Assembly (NCBI RefSeq): GCF_902506265.1
Contig: NZ_LR733559.1
Coordinates: 1 to 47,772 of the forward strand
Direction: 5' to 3'
Length of the DNA stretch: 47,772 bases
Origin: Flavobacterium sp. 9AF
Lineage (GTDB): Bacteria > Bacteroidota > Bacteroidia > Flavobacteriales > Flavobacteriaceae
Under the pieces are notes generated by a model. That model was not told the origin of the DNA. It ran no database searches and saw nothing but the letters and a program-made list of their open reading frames with translations. Both the position numbers and the translations under genes were made by a program. Positions 8,372-17,501 of the stretch are shown one piece after another; within the stretch, counting starts at the first letter, position 1, and each line of letters begins with the position of its first letter.

Positions 8372-9520
8372 TTATTGAATGAGTCTAGATAGAAGTGCTT
8401 TTAGAAAAGGGGTTTTAGGACAGTTCCAAATCACCTGTAAATCTTCAAAAAATGTTGTTTCTTCATCTAGAAATTTAAAGATTAATTTTGGATTGCCTGA
8501 TTGAAATAAATCGGAAAATAATTGCGCTCCCATTTCATTATTTTGGTACAAAACATCTATGAATAATAAGTCATAATACCAAAATTTATCTTTTACAAGT
8601 CCTTTTTGATTACTAAAATCAATATCCTTTTTTTGTAGAAGTTGCACTAAGTTTTTAGCTTTTTTATAGGCTTTTTTAAAAGTATAACCCGTGCTCGCTT
8701 TTGTCCAACCACCGGCAGAACCAATATGAACAATACTATTTGTGTTTTGTTCCCAAAAAGGGAAGCTAGTCATAGGAATATTCCCTTGTTCTTTTTCAAG
8801 AATTTCATATGCTGTAATTCCTATTTTTTGAATATAATTTTTAATTTCTTGCTCATACTCTTCTTTTTTAAGGAGCTTTTTGGAGAATAAAGTATATTCT
8901 AATAAAGCTTCATTTTTTGAAAAAGGAAGTAAATACATGAAACGGGTATTATTATTTTGTTTTACCGAAAAATCCATGAAAGTAGCCGTATCTGAATCAA
9001 AAACAGGTTCCTTAGATTTGATGAACCAGCCAATAAAATGTTGTTGTAGTAAAGGATATTTTTTTTGAGAAGTTACAATTTCAGGTTTTAATATGGAATT
9101 GAATAGAATATCTGAAGAAAAAGTGCTACTTTTTGTAGTTACTTTACATTGATTGTCAAGATCTTCAAAATAAAGAACTTCGTCCTTAAGAAAAGTAATA
9201 TTAGGATTTTGACGAATTAAATTAAAAATATATTCATAAAAATCAATCCCTTTTATCATTTTGTAGGAGTAGGGAGAAATTCCCCATTTTTTATTTTCAG
9301 AAGAAGTAATAAAAGAAATTTTATCCCATTTTTTAGAAACAATAGCATCAAAAAGATGGGTTTCATCCCAAAAACACCAGGTTCTGTCGTTGGTTTTTTT
9401 GGCTTCTATATCAATGAGAAGTATCGTCTTTTCTTTAAAATAAGAAGACAAGCTCATTTCATAAACTGTTAATAACGCGGCTAAACCTGTACCAGAAAAT
9501 ATATAATTGTAGTGTTTCAC
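8372..9520 (-). CDS. crtY: Lycopene beta-cyclase
   Basis: FAD-dependent lycopene beta-cyclase that forms the beta-rings of beta-carotene, the precursor of zeaxanthin-type yellow pigments common in this family. An N-terminal Rossmann motif (FSGTGLAAL, G10-x-G12) is followed by D-R-T-W-C-F-W at 45-51, the characteristic cyclase motif, and by GSAGGWTKASTGYTF, the conserved G-x-x-A/G-x-x-x-x-x-x-T-G-Y region. Length 382 fits CrtY. It stands alone; other crt genes are not in the window. The nearest -7-like element is only 5 bases upstream, suggesting a very short leader. Confidence 0.92.
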   Translation of the reverse strand: MKHYNYIFSGTGLAALLTVYEMSLSSYFKEKTILLIDIEAKKTNDRTWCFWDETHLFDAIVSKKWDKISFITSSENKKWGISPYSYKMIKGIDFYEYIFNLIRQNPNITFLKDEVLYFEDLDNQCKVTTKSSTFSSDILFNSILKPEIVTSQKKYPLLQQHFIGWFIKSKEPVFDSDTATFMDFSVKQNNNTRFMYLLPFSKNEALLEYTLFSKKLLKKEEYEQEIKNYIQKIGITAYEILEKEQGNIPMTSFPFWEQNTNSIVHIGSAGGWTKASTGYTFKKAYKKAKNLVQLLQKKDIDFSNQKGLVKDKFWYYDLLFIDVLYQNNEMGAQLFSDLFQSGNPKLIFKFLDEETTFFEDLQVIWNCPKTPFLKALLSRLIQ

Positions 9521-9524
9521 TCTC

Positions 9525-9532
9525 CAAAGATA
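9525..9532 (-). promoter_or_regulatory. -7-like element of crtY
   Basis: Minus-strand TATCTTTG (match to TAnnTTTG) immediately upstream of the crtY start at 9520, implying an almost leaderless transcript if it is used. Confidence 0.35.
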
Positions 9533-9608
9533 TTGAATTTACGGTTTTATTTTTGGTCAAACAAACGTTAAACCTGCTCTTAAATAGCCTTTTAATTCAA
9601 AAATGCAT

Positions 9609-9616
9609 TATTTTTG
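9609..9616 (+). promoter_or_regulatory. -7 element of the PAS-domain gene
   Basis: TATTTTTG matches TAnnTTTG, 20 bases upstream of the start at 9636. Confidence 0.45.
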
Positions 9617-9635
9617 AATAGTAAAGTGATGTGTT

Positions 9636-10121
9636 ATGTTTAAAGAATATGATAAAGCTTGGGCTAAATATGAAGAGAGCTTGTCTCTTTTACCACTGCC
9701 AATAATTTCATGGGAGTTTTACCAAATACCAAGAGCAGAACAAAAAGAGTTCAATGAAATTCAGAAGTATTGGTCGCAAAAAGTTGATTTTGCAAAAGTT
9801 AAGAAAGATAATAATCTTTCTGTTATTGTAACTGATTCTGATTTTAAAATTGTATTTGCTTCTAGTAATGTAATCCAGATGAATGGGTATCATCACAAAG
9901 AACTAATCGGCAATTCCCCAAAAATGTTTCAAGGGAATGAAACTTCTTTAGAAACCACAAAAAAAATAAGTAAAGCGATTAGTAAGCGTGAACCTTTTCA
10001 AGCGATTATTTTGAATTATAAGAAAAATGGAGCAACGTATTTTTGTAACATTGAAGCCTATCCAAAATTTAATTCTGAAGGTGTTTTTTTAAACTATATT
10101 GCTTTTGAAAAAACAGCTTAA
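9636..10121 (+). CDS. Single PAS-domain protein
   Basis: Cytoplasmic 161-residue protein. The last 100 residues form a PAS sensor fold: VIVTDSDFKIVFASSNVIQM, then GYHHKELIGNSPKMFQG (the L-x-G-x-x-P-x-x-F-x-G helix of the flavin- or small-ligand PAS type), YKKNGATYFCNIEAYP and a final strand. The LOV flavin-cysteine motif (NCRFLQ) is not present. The first 60 residues are a conserved-looking but unassigned helical part (WEFYQIPRAE). There is no output domain, so it must act through a partner. Its stop overlaps the stop of the convergent TonB-receptor gene by 4 bases. Confidence 0.75.
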   Translation: MFKEYDKAWAKYEESLSLLPLPIISWEFYQIPRAEQKEFNEIQKYWSQKVDFAKVKKDNNLSVIVTDSDFKIVFASSNVIQMNGYHHKELIGNSPKMFQGNETSLETTKKISKAISKREPFQAIILNYKKNGATYFCNIEAYPKFNSEGVFLNYIAFEKTA

Positions 10122-12367
10122 AGCAGAGAATATCGTATTCCTAAAAACAAACGAATTCCTTGATTTGGCGCATACACATAACTAGGATCAAAAGTTAAAG
10201 CATAAGGATTATTAGGTGTTGCCATAGGATTTCCATTGGTATCAAAATCGACATCTTTATCAAACGGATCATTAGCTCTAGCTATTAAAAAAGGATTTTT
10301 TTTATTAGGTGTCCAGTTTAATAGATTTTTAATCCCTACATACCATTCAAAATTATTTCTATTCTTATAGGTAAATTGAATATTTTGGATGCTCCAAAAA
10401 GGAGAGTATTCACTTCTTGGATCTAATTCACCTAAAAGTGGTAATCGCATGGGTCCATACACATTTCCTGTATAATCAAATGTTGCATTCCATTTAGAAA
10501 GCGTGTAAGAAATACCCCAAGTAGCACTAAATTTTTCTGTTAAAATAGGGGTTGATACTATCTCATCTCTTTTGTTTTTAGAATTTAACAAGGTAAATCC
10601 TGTCATTGTTTTTAAACCAAATGGGAAAAGAAATTCTACATTTCCAGTAACACCATAGGTTTTCGAATAGCCATTTAAATTTGCATAAATAATTTGATTG
10701 GCATTCGTGTCGTAATCGGGAATGATTTGGTTTTTAAAATGAGTATACCAGCTAGAAAATTCCATTACAGATTGAATATTATCTCCTATTGAACCTTTTT
10801 TTAAGTAATTAAAATTGATGTTGAAAGATTTTTCGGGATTTAGATTTTCTTTAATAATAACGTCCCTTGATCCTGTTAATGCGGCATGTTCTTCTGTAAA
10901 TAAATTAACTACTCTAAAACCAGTTCCTGCATTTATTCTAAAAATATCATTTTTAGTAGGTTTCCATCGATAAGCAATTCTTGGTGTAAAAATAAAGCCA
11001 TGAATCGAATGATAATCCAATCTGGATCCAAGAAGAATATGATGTCTTTCAGATAATTTTATTTCATCTTGAACGAAAACACTACTTATCTTATTTTTCT
11101 CTGGTGCTTTTGTTGCTGTGGTGTTATCGTTATAGAATTGATAGCGATAGGCGATTCCTACCAAAAAATCGTGATTTGTAATTTTTTTGTCCCAAGTAAG
11201 CTGACCATACGCTATTTCTTGTTTTGCCTTAAAAATAGTTGTTCCATATACCGAATTTTGATTGTGATTCGTATAAGATATGGAGCTTGTAACATTTTTT
11301 ATAAAGGGTAGCTCATATTTACCTAAAAATTCATATCGTTTCGTATAAATACTTTCTCCATACACTTCATCACCACCTCTGTAACTTTTGTTCCATTGCA
11401 TTTCGCCGCCCCATCGGTCTTCATAAAAGAAACGACCCGCAATTGAAAATTCTTTCTCACTTTTTCTGTCCCAACTCAATTTGTTAAAAATTGAAATTCG
11501 GTCTTGTAGGGTCACATCCGTAAAATTATCATGATTGTTATCTACTGGGTTATTATAATTGAAATAATTTAATCCTAATAACGCATGCATTTTTTTACCT
11601 AAATTGTATTTTGCACCTAAATCAAGATTGTTTTCTAACCAAGACGTACTAAAAAAATCCGCATAGAGTACGGGTGCAGTCGTTGGACTTTTAGTAATAA
11701 TATTGATAAGACCACCCACTGCTTCACTTCCATATAATGAAGAAGCTGGACCTTTTACAATTTCGATTCTTTCAATTAAAGAATTAGGAATTCCAGACAA
11801 ACCATACACCGTTGAAAGACCACTTACGATAGGCATTCCATCAATTGTTACCATTGTATATGGCCCTTCTAATCCGTTGATATGAATATCACCCGTATTG
11901 CAAATATTGCAGTTCAGTTGAGGTCTTACACCATTTACATTTTGTAAGGCTTCAAAAATATTAGGTGTTGGATTTTTTTTCAAAAAAGCAGCGGTGTATA
12001 CTTCTACAGGAACAGGTGTTTCCAATCTTGAAACGGCTTTGAGCGTTCCTGTAACAACAACTTCATCTAAGCTTTGGTTTTCTTCAAGGACAACATCTAA
12101 AATAATCGAAATATTATTATCTATAACCACTATTTTCTTTTTTGTTTTATAACCAATGAACGAAAAATGAATGGTATAACTGCCATTAGGTATATTTTCT
12201 AAAACATACATTCCATTTTCATTGGTATTTACACCCCTATTAAGTTCTGGTATAGAAACAGAAGCAAAGTCTAAAGGATCTTTTTTATCCGTTATTTTGC
12301 CCGTAATAGTGGTTTGTCCAAAAACAGAAAAATTAATTAGTAATAGAAAGACAAGTATTTTTTTCAA
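10118..12367 (-). CDS. TonB-dependent outer-membrane receptor, probable metal uptake
   Basis: Outer-membrane receptor of 749 residues: signal peptide (to about residue 17), carboxypeptidase-regulatory-like domain (about 20-95), a D-E-V-V-V-T-G-T segment at 101-108, a plug with TIDGMPIVSGLS and GPASSLYGSEAVGGLINIIT, and a 22-strand-type barrel to the end. The plug carries N-C-N-I-C-N-T-G-D (C153, C156), an unusual C-x-x-C that could touch a metal. The gene is divergent from a DtxR/MntR-type repressor and a ZIP transporter, which suggests a role in manganese, zinc or iron uptake. A dyad at 12384-12399 lies 17 bases upstream of its start. Confidence 0.85.
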   Translation of the reverse strand: MKKILVFLLLINFSVFGQTTITGKITDKKDPLDFASVSIPELNRGVNTNENGMYVLENIPNGSYTIHFSFIGYKTKKKIVVIDNNISIILDVVLEENQSLDEVVVTGTLKAVSRLETPVPVEVYTAAFLKKNPTPNIFEALQNVNGVRPQLNCNICNTGDIHINGLEGPYTMVTIDGMPIVSGLSTVYGLSGIPNSLIERIEIVKGPASSLYGSEAVGGLINIITKSPTTAPVLYADFFSTSWLENNLDLGAKYNLGKKMHALLGLNYFNYNNPVDNNHDNFTDVTLQDRISIFNKLSWDRKSEKEFSIAGRFFYEDRWGGEMQWNKSYRGGDEVYGESIYTKRYEFLGKYELPFIKNVTSSISYTNHNQNSVYGTTIFKAKQEIAYGQLTWDKKITNHDFLVGIAYRYQFYNDNTTATKAPEKNKISSVFVQDEIKLSERHHILLGSRLDYHSIHGFIFTPRIAYRWKPTKNDIFRINAGTGFRVVNLFTEEHAALTGSRDVIIKENLNPEKSFNINFNYLKKGSIGDNIQSVMEFSSWYTHFKNQIIPDYDTNANQIIYANLNGYSKTYGVTGNVEFLFPFGLKTMTGFTLLNSKNKRDEIVSTPILTEKFSATWGISYTLSKWNATFDYTGNVYGPMRLPLLGELDPRSEYSPFWSIQNIQFTYKNRNNFEWYVGIKNLLNWTPNKKNPFLIARANDPFDKDVDFDTNGNPMATPNNPYALTFDPSYVYAPNQGIRLFLGIRYSLL

Positions 12368-12383
12368 AATAATAAAAATAAAA

Positions 12384-12399
12384 TTTAGACAAAACTAAA
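12384..12399. promoter_or_regulatory. Dyad TTTAG-N6-CTAAA, candidate metalloregulator operator
   Basis: TTTAGACAAAACTAAA has perfect 5-base arms about a 6-base centre and lies 17 bases before the TonB receptor start, in the shared region with mntR. A similar but less perfect sequence (TTTAGATTGAATTAAA) lies before feoA. This is a sensible site for the adjacent DtxR/MntR-type repressor, but in such AT-rich DNA it could be chance. Confidence 0.4.
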
Positions 12400-12430
12400 A
12401 ATATTTTTTAAAACAACAGAATATAATTAT

Positions 12431-12438
12431 TATATTTG
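12431..12438 (+). promoter_or_regulatory. -7 element of mntR-ZIP operon
   Basis: TATATTTG matches TAnnTTTG, 19 bases upstream of the mntR start at 12457. Confidence 0.45.
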
Positions 12439-12456
12439 GTTAAATTTTATTTTAAA

Positions 12457-13104
12457 ATGACAATTTCTGAAGAAAATTATTTAAAAGTTATCTATCATTT
12501 ATCATTGGTTTCCCCAAAAGGAGTTAATACTAATGCTATTGCTGGAATGTTAGATACTAAGGCTTCTTCCGTAACAGATATGCTTAAGAAATTAGCAGAG
12601 AAAGATGTGGTAACCTATAAAAAATACCAAGGTGTATCTTTAACAAATAATGGTTTATTGCAAGCCAAAAAAATTGTAAGAAGACATCGTTTGTGGGAAG
12701 TTTTTTTAGTTGAAAAATTACAATTTACTTGGGACGAAGTACACGAAATCGCGGAAGAATTAGAACACATAAAATCGGAAAAACTAATTAATAGTTTAGA
12801 TGCTTATTTAGATTTTCCAGCTTTTGACCCACATGGAGACCCAATACCCAATGAAAAAGGAGAAATAAAAAAACAAGAAAAACAATTACTTTCCGAAATG
12901 CAAATAGGAATAATGTGTAAATGTGTAGGTGTTAAAGATTCTTCGGCAGATTTTTTGCAATATTTAGACAAGCAAACGATTACTTTGGGTTCAGAAATAA
13001 AGATTTTAGAGAAAGATACCTTTGACGAATTAATTAAAGTTGAAGTGGATAAGAAAGAAGTAATTCTTTCAAACAAAATAGCTATTAATTTATATGTACA
13101 ATAA
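12457..13104 (+). CDS. mntR: DtxR/MntR-family metal-dependent repressor
   Basis: Metal-responsive transcription factor of 215 residues. Order: winged helix (about 1-60; NTNAIAGMLDTKASSVTDML is the helix-turn-helix), dimerisation and metal-binding domain (RRHRLWEVFLVEKL, EVHEIAEELEH, FDPHGDPIP, with the His/Glu ligands of the family), and a C-terminal FeoA/SH3-like domain (ITLGSEIKILEKD). The start at 12457 matches the usual M-T-x-S-E-E-N-Y-L-K opening. It lies 2 bases before a ZIP transporter and divergent from a TonB receptor, so it likely controls uptake of Mn, Fe or Zn. Which metal cannot be told from sequence alone. Confidence 0.87.
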   Translation: MTISEENYLKVIYHLSLVSPKGVNTNAIAGMLDTKASSVTDMLKKLAEKDVVTYKKYQGVSLTNNGLLQAKKIVRRHRLWEVFLVEKLQFTWDEVHEIAEELEHIKSEKLINSLDAYLDFPAFDPHGDPIPNEKGEIKKQEKQLLSEMQIGIMCKCVGVKDSSADFLQYLDKQTITLGSEIKILEKDTFDELIKVEVDKKEVILSNKIAINLYVQ

Positions 13105-13106
13105 TT

Positions 13107-13925
13107 ATGTTTGAACAATTAATTCAATATTTAGAAAGTATAGACCCTATTATAGCTGCTTTATATGCTACTTTATTTACTTGGTTAGTTACTGCTGCTG
13201 GTGCTTCATTCGTGTTCTTTTTTAAAAATATGAATAGAACTATTTTGGATGGTATGTTAGGTTTTACTGGAGGTGTTATGGTTGCGGCCAGTTATTGGAG
13301 TTTATTATCACCTGCAATAGATATGAGCGAGGGAGAAGGGTTTGTTAAAGTGCTACCAGCTGCTATTGGATTTTTAATGGGAGCTTTGTTTCTTTTTGCA
13401 TTAGATAAAACATTACCTCATTTGCATATCAACTTTAAAGAAACAGAAGGAATAAAATCTCCTTGGCAAAGAACCACTTTGTTAGTTTTAGCCATAACTC
13501 TTCACAATATACCTGAAGGACTAGCTGTAGGTGTATTATTTGGAGGTGTTGCAGCTGGAATACCAGAAGCATCCATAGCGGGTGCTGTTACTTTGGCTAT
13601 AGGAATAGGAATTCAAAATTTTCCAGAAGGTATTGCAGTTTCCATGCCTTTAAGAAGAATGGGTATGAGTAGAAGAAAAAGTTTTATGTATGGACAAGCA
13701 TCTGCCATTGTTGAACCTATAGCAGGAGTATTGGGCGCTGTTGCCGTATCCTTTTTTACTCCAATGCTTCCTTATGCTTTAGCTTTTGCTGCAGGAGCAA
13801 TGATTTTTGTAGTAGTTGAAGAGGTAATACCAGAAACTCAGCAAGACAAGAATACCGATATAGCTACTTTGGGTTTTATTGGCGGCTTTATTGTAATGAT
13901 GAGTTTAGATGTGGCTTTGGGATAA
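13107..13925 (+). CDS. ZIP-family divalent metal transporter
   Basis: Inner-membrane permease of 272 residues, about eight membrane segments. The metal path is visible in TM4 H-N-I-P-E-G (H133, N134, E137) and TM5 Q-N-F-P-E-G (N171, E174), with E203 in TM6 (VEPIAGV). This arrangement is that of GufA/ZupT-type bacterial ZIP proteins, which import Zn2+, Fe2+ or Mn2+. A charged His-containing loop (LPHLHINF) precedes TM4. It is translationally close to mntR, with 2 bases between the genes, implying repression of both by metal. Confidence 0.92.
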   Translation: MFEQLIQYLESIDPIIAALYATLFTWLVTAAGASFVFFFKNMNRTILDGMLGFTGGVMVAASYWSLLSPAIDMSEGEGFVKVLPAAIGFLMGALFLFALDKTLPHLHINFKETEGIKSPWQRTTLLVLAITLHNIPEGLAVGVLFGGVAAGIPEASIAGAVTLAIGIGIQNFPEGIAVSMPLRRMGMSRRKSFMYGQASAIVEPIAGVLGAVAVSFFTPMLPYALAFAAGAMIFVVVEEVIPETQQDKNTDIATLGFIGGFIVMMSLDVALG

Positions 13926-13971
13926 TTAATGAAATTAATTATGTATTTTTGATAAACAAACAAACATAAAA

Positions 13972-14376
13972 ATGAAACACATGAAAACCATTGTCATACT
14001 ATTATCTGTTTTTTTGACACAATGTTCTTCTAAACAAAATGAAGCTTCCGATAATCAAAAAACAGAAAACCAAGAAAAGTATATAAATGAAGGCTATGAA
14101 TTAAAATTAAAAAAAGTAATTGCTGATTCTAGGTGCCCAGAAGGGTTGAATTGTGTTTGGGAAGGGCAAGTAGAAATAATTGTTTCTGTATTTAAAGAGA
14201 ATATTTTAATTGAGGATAAAGAATTAATTGTTAATTCTCAAACTAATGAAAAAAACATCATTTGGGCAAATAATTACAGTAAAAAACCAATTACATTTAT
14301 AGGAGTTTTACCTAAAAGAATAAAAGATCAAGAAATTAAAGATGCTGATTATGAGTTGTTAATAAAGTATGATTAA
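13972..14376 (+). CDS. Small lipoprotein with DSRCP...CVW motif, function unknown
   Basis: Predicted lipoprotein of 134 residues with a short signal and lipobox (FLTQC). The mature part contains D-S-R-C-P-E-G-L-N-C-V-W-E-G-Q, a motif common to many small Bacteroidota lipoproteins of unknown role in which two cysteines probably form a disulfide. The rest looks like a small beta-fold. It follows the ZIP gene by 46 bases on the same strand and may be part of that metal-regulated unit. Its stop codon overlaps the end of the convergent small Cys-rich gene by a few bases. Confidence 0.7.
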   Translation: MKHMKTIVILLSVFLTQCSSKQNEASDNQKTENQEKYINEGYELKLKKVIADSRCPEGLNCVWEGQVEIIVSVFKENILIEDKELIVNSQTNEKNIIWANNYSKKPITFIGVLPKRIKDQEIKDADYELLIKYD

Positions 14377-14501
14377 TGGCAAGAACAATCTTCTCCACAA
14401 GATTTAGATTTTTTAGATTTCTTTTTCCAAAAAAGTTTTTTAATTAAAAAAGCTATGGCAATTGTAAGTATTGCATAAACTAAAAATTGTTGAAAATCCA
14501 T
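14373..14501 (-). CDS. FeoB-associated Cys-rich membrane protein (42 aa)
   Basis: A 42-residue peptide read from the ATG at 14501: MDFQQFLVYAILTI, then a membrane helix through about residue 20, a lysine-rich stretch (KKLFWKKKSKKSKS) and a C-terminal C-G-E-D-C-S-C-H. This matches the small single-pass Cys-rich proteins that accompany FeoB in many bacteria (the role filled by FeoC elsewhere), where the cysteines face the cytoplasm and may handle Fe2+. It is the last gene of the feoA-feoB run, 12 bases after the outer-membrane protein gene, and its stop overlaps the convergent lipoprotein gene. Confidence 0.85.
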   Translation of the reverse strand: MDFQQFLVYAILTIAIAFLIKKLFWKKKSKKSKSCGEDCSCH

Positions 14502-14513
14502 GTTTTGTAAAAT

Positions 14514-15350
14514 TTAAAAATAAACACCAGCGCCTAAAGTTACAAAATTATAGGTAGGAGTAGCTATTTTTAGGTGTTCAAATCCTAAAATAATAAAATA
14601 ATTTTTTTTATGAAATCTGCTTTGCAATTCAAAAGCATTAACGGGATTACTATTTATTTTACTCCATTTAGCACTTCCAAAAAAGCTAATATTTTTGTCT
14701 AAGAAGAAATCAGTAGAAACACCATATGAAAAAGCAGTTTTTCTTACTTCATTTCCAATATAACTTATTCCTAGATTCCATCCTAAATTAAATTTATCCA
14801 TTCTAATTCTATCATAACCAATAGTGTAATGAGATAGGTAAAGCTGATATTTTGTGTCATTTGTAAAGTCAAACTCATAAATTTGTCTAAAATCGGTTTG
14901 AAAATAAAAATATTGAAAAGGTCTAATTTTAGCTTTAAAATGATTTCCCATTAAGTTTTTGTTACTATATATAAAAACATCTTCAATATCAATTCTAATT
15001 TTACTTTTAGACAGGGTATCATCACTATTGAAATTGCCATAATTGCCGTCATAATAGGGATAGCGACTCACATTATTAAATAAGTGCTCTTCATTTTTAT
15101 AATCACCTATAATGCCATATTTAAAAACAGCAAAAGTGGCGTCAATAAATATTCCTAAAACAAGACCTCCCGAAGTTTCGTTATTACTCGAGGAAGAATT
15201 ATTTTTACTTGAAGTGGAATTATTTTCCTGTTTAACTGCTGATTTTTCTGTTAACTCTTGCTTCGATTTTTCAATTTTTTTTTGGCTGAAAATTTTATAT
15301 GGACAAAGCATGCAAAATAGAATAACTATTAAAGTCGTTTTTCGATACAT
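14514..15350 (-). CDS. Outer-membrane beta-barrel protein in the feo operon, function unknown
   Basis: Exported protein of 278 residues: signal peptide (about 1-22), a low-complexity Ser/Asn/Lys linker (about 23-60), a hydrophobic segment (GLVLGIFIDATFAVF), then alternating amphipathic strands typical of a small beta-barrel, ending in V-Y-F with the terminal aromatic used by the BAM machinery. I do not recognise a family beyond that. It lies between feoB (39 bases upstream) and the FeoB-associated peptide (12 bases downstream), so it may help ferrous iron or another ligand cross the outer membrane. That is inference from position. Confidence 0.6.
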   Translation of the reverse strand: MYRKTTLIVILFCMLCPYKIFSQKKIEKSKQELTEKSAVKQENNSTSSKNNSSSSNNETSGGLVLGIFIDATFAVFKYGIIGDYKNEEHLFNNVSRYPYYDGNYGNFNSDDTLSKSKIRIDIEDVFIYSNKNLMGNHFKAKIRPFQYFYFQTDFRQIYEFDFTNDTKYQLYLSHYTIGYDRIRMDKFNLGWNLGISYIGNEVRKTAFSYGVSTDFFLDKNISFFGSAKWSKINSNPVNAFELQSRFHKKNYFIILGFEHLKIATPTYNFVTLGAGVYF

Positions 15351-15389
15351 AAGAAAAATTTAAAGATATCTATCAAAAATTACACCAAA

Positions 15390-17498
15390 TTATTTTAAAA
15401 TTTGATAAACTACTAAAGCGGTGACATAAGCAAAACCACTCATAAAAATAAATTGTAACAGAGGCCATTTCCAAGAATTGGTCTCTTTTTTTACGATAGC
15501 AATGGTCGACATACACTGCATTGCAAAAGCATAGAAAAGTAATAAAGACATTCCAGAAGCAAAATTGAATATCTTTTCTCCGGTTATAGGATGTACTTCT
15601 GCAGCCATTCTGTTTTTAATAGTCACTTCTTCTTCACTATGATTTCCCACATTATAAATAGTAGCTAAAGTGCCTACAAATACTTCTCTAGCGGCAAAAG
15701 AACTGATGACTGCTATCCCTATTTTCCAATCGTAACCCAATGGTTTGATAACAGGTTCAATGGTTTTTCCTAATATACCAATATAAGAATGTTCTAATTT
15801 ATAACTGTTAATTTTATTTTCAAGTTGTTCTGTATCGATAGAATTATTGTCTTTTTTTAATTCTGATGAAACAATTGCTTCCGCATTTTTAAAATCTTTA
15901 TTTGGGCCATGAGAACCTAAAAACCATAAAATAATAGATAATGCTAAAATGATCTTACCTGCACCAGCAACAAAAGCTTTTGTTTTTTCTATCACATTTA
16001 AAGCTACATTTTTAAACATTGGCACTTTGTAAGAAGGCATTTCAATTACAAAGTAAGATTTACAATTGAGTTTTAGGAAATAATTTAAAATACTAGCAGA
16101 AAGAACGGCCATTCCAAATCCAATCAAATAAAGTAACATAAGTGTTAGACCTTGTAAACTTAAAAAACCAAATACTCTTTTTTCAGGAATGATTAAAGAA
16201 ATTAAAATAGCATAGACAGGTAATCGAGCAGAGCAAGTTGTAAAGGGTGTAACCAAAATAGTAATCAATCTTTCTTTCCAGTTTTCAATATTTCTTGCTC
16301 CCATAATGGCAGGAATAGCACAAGCTGTTCCAGAAATTAAAGGGACAATACTTTTACCTGAAAGACCAAAACGTCTCATAATTTTATCCATTAAAAAGAC
16401 CACACGACTCATGTAACCACTTTCTTCTAAAACAGAAATAAATAAGAATAGAAAGGCAATTTGTGGAATAAAAATAACAATACCACTTATGCCAGGAATG
16501 ATTCCTTCACTTAACAAGTTGGTAAATTCACCCGCTGGTAAATGATTTTTAGCATAAGCACTTAATGAAGTAAAAGAGGAATCTATAAAATCCATGGGTA
16601 CGGTACTCCAATCAAAAATAGATTGAAAAATGAGAAGTAAAATGCTAAAAAATATTAAGTAGCCAAAAATTTTATGAGTAAGAATGCGGTCTAATTTAGC
16701 TCTTAAATCGGAAGCTTTAGTTGCATCAATTTTTTGACCAATTTTTAAAGTATCATTAATAAATTGATATCTTTTAATGGTTTCTTTTTGTTGTAATCTT
16801 TTTAAATCGGAATGCGATTTTGTAAACGAACTTTTAATTTGATTCCGCTCTAGATTTAGAAAATTAACATCCTGTGTGATTACGAGCCATAACTTGTACA
16901 AAAGTTGGTTAGGGAAAGCCCTTCTAAGATTGTTGAAATATTCTGGATCTATTATAGAAGCGTTTAAACAGGGTTGAGTTGACAAAGATTCATAATTTAA
17001 TATCAATGATTTCAATTCATTAATTCCTGTTTTTTTTCTAGAACTTACTAGAGCAATTTTCGTTTTTAATTCTCTTTCTAAAACAGGAATATCAAATTCA
17101 ATTCCTTTTAATGACATTCGATCAGCCATATTAATAACTAAAATGGTAGGAATCTCTAAATCTTTTATTTGGGTAAAAAGGAGTAAATTACGTTTAATAT
17201 TTTCCACTTCGGTTACCACTACAGCAACATCTGGAAAATCTTCATCATTTTTGTTTAAAAGTAATTCAATAACCACATTTTCATCTATAGAACTTGCATT
17301 TAAACTATAGGTTCCTGGTAAATCTATAATTTTTGCTTTAACTGCATCGGACAGTTTACTAATCCCTTGTTTCTTTTCTACAGTGATACCTGGATAATTT
17401 CCGACTTGTTGATTTAAACCAGTTAATTGATTAAAAACAGATGTTTTACCTACATTAGGATTACCAATTAATGCAACTTTTATAATTGATTTGGACAT
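15390..17498 (-). CDS. feoB: Ferrous iron transport protein B
   Basis: Inner-membrane Fe2+ permease with an N-terminal G-protein domain, 702 residues. G1 is G-N-P-N-V-G-K-T (12-19), G3 I-D-L-P-G-T-Y, G4 N-M-A-D. The membrane part has two gate domains with the paired motifs PLISGTACAIPAIMGARNI and MPSYKVP, the cysteine in the first being the one thought to line the pore. It follows feoA by 3 bases and is followed by an outer-membrane protein and a small Cys-rich protein, a complete ferrous-iron operon. Probably repressed by iron through a DtxR- or Fur-type protein. Confidence 0.97.
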   Translation of the reverse strand: MSKSIIKVALIGNPNVGKTSVFNQLTGLNQQVGNYPGITVEKKQGISKLSDAVKAKIIDLPGTYSLNASSIDENVVIELLLNKNDEDFPDVAVVVTEVENIKRNLLLFTQIKDLEIPTILVINMADRMSLKGIEFDIPVLERELKTKIALVSSRKKTGINELKSLILNYESLSTQPCLNASIIDPEYFNNLRRAFPNQLLYKLWLVITQDVNFLNLERNQIKSSFTKSHSDLKRLQQKETIKRYQFINDTLKIGQKIDATKASDLRAKLDRILTHKIFGYLIFFSILLLIFQSIFDWSTVPMDFIDSSFTSLSAYAKNHLPAGEFTNLLSEGIIPGISGIVIFIPQIAFLFLFISVLEESGYMSRVVFLMDKIMRRFGLSGKSIVPLISGTACAIPAIMGARNIENWKERLITILVTPFTTCSARLPVYAILISLIIPEKRVFGFLSLQGLTLMLLYLIGFGMAVLSASILNYFLKLNCKSYFVIEMPSYKVPMFKNVALNVIEKTKAFVAGAGKIILALSIILWFLGSHGPNKDFKNAEAIVSSELKKDNNSIDTEQLENKINSYKLEHSYIGILGKTIEPVIKPLGYDWKIGIAVISSFAAREVFVGTLATIYNVGNHSEEEVTIKNRMAAEVHPITGEKIFNFASGMSLLLFYAFAMQCMSTIAIVKKETNSWKWPLLQFIFMSGFAYVTALVVYQILK

Positions 17499-17501
17499 GA
17501 A

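Noticed and set aside
12804..13118. Open frame of 104 codons on the minus strand inside mntR
   Set aside because: It is fully antisense to the convincing DtxR-family gene and shows no domain or start context.
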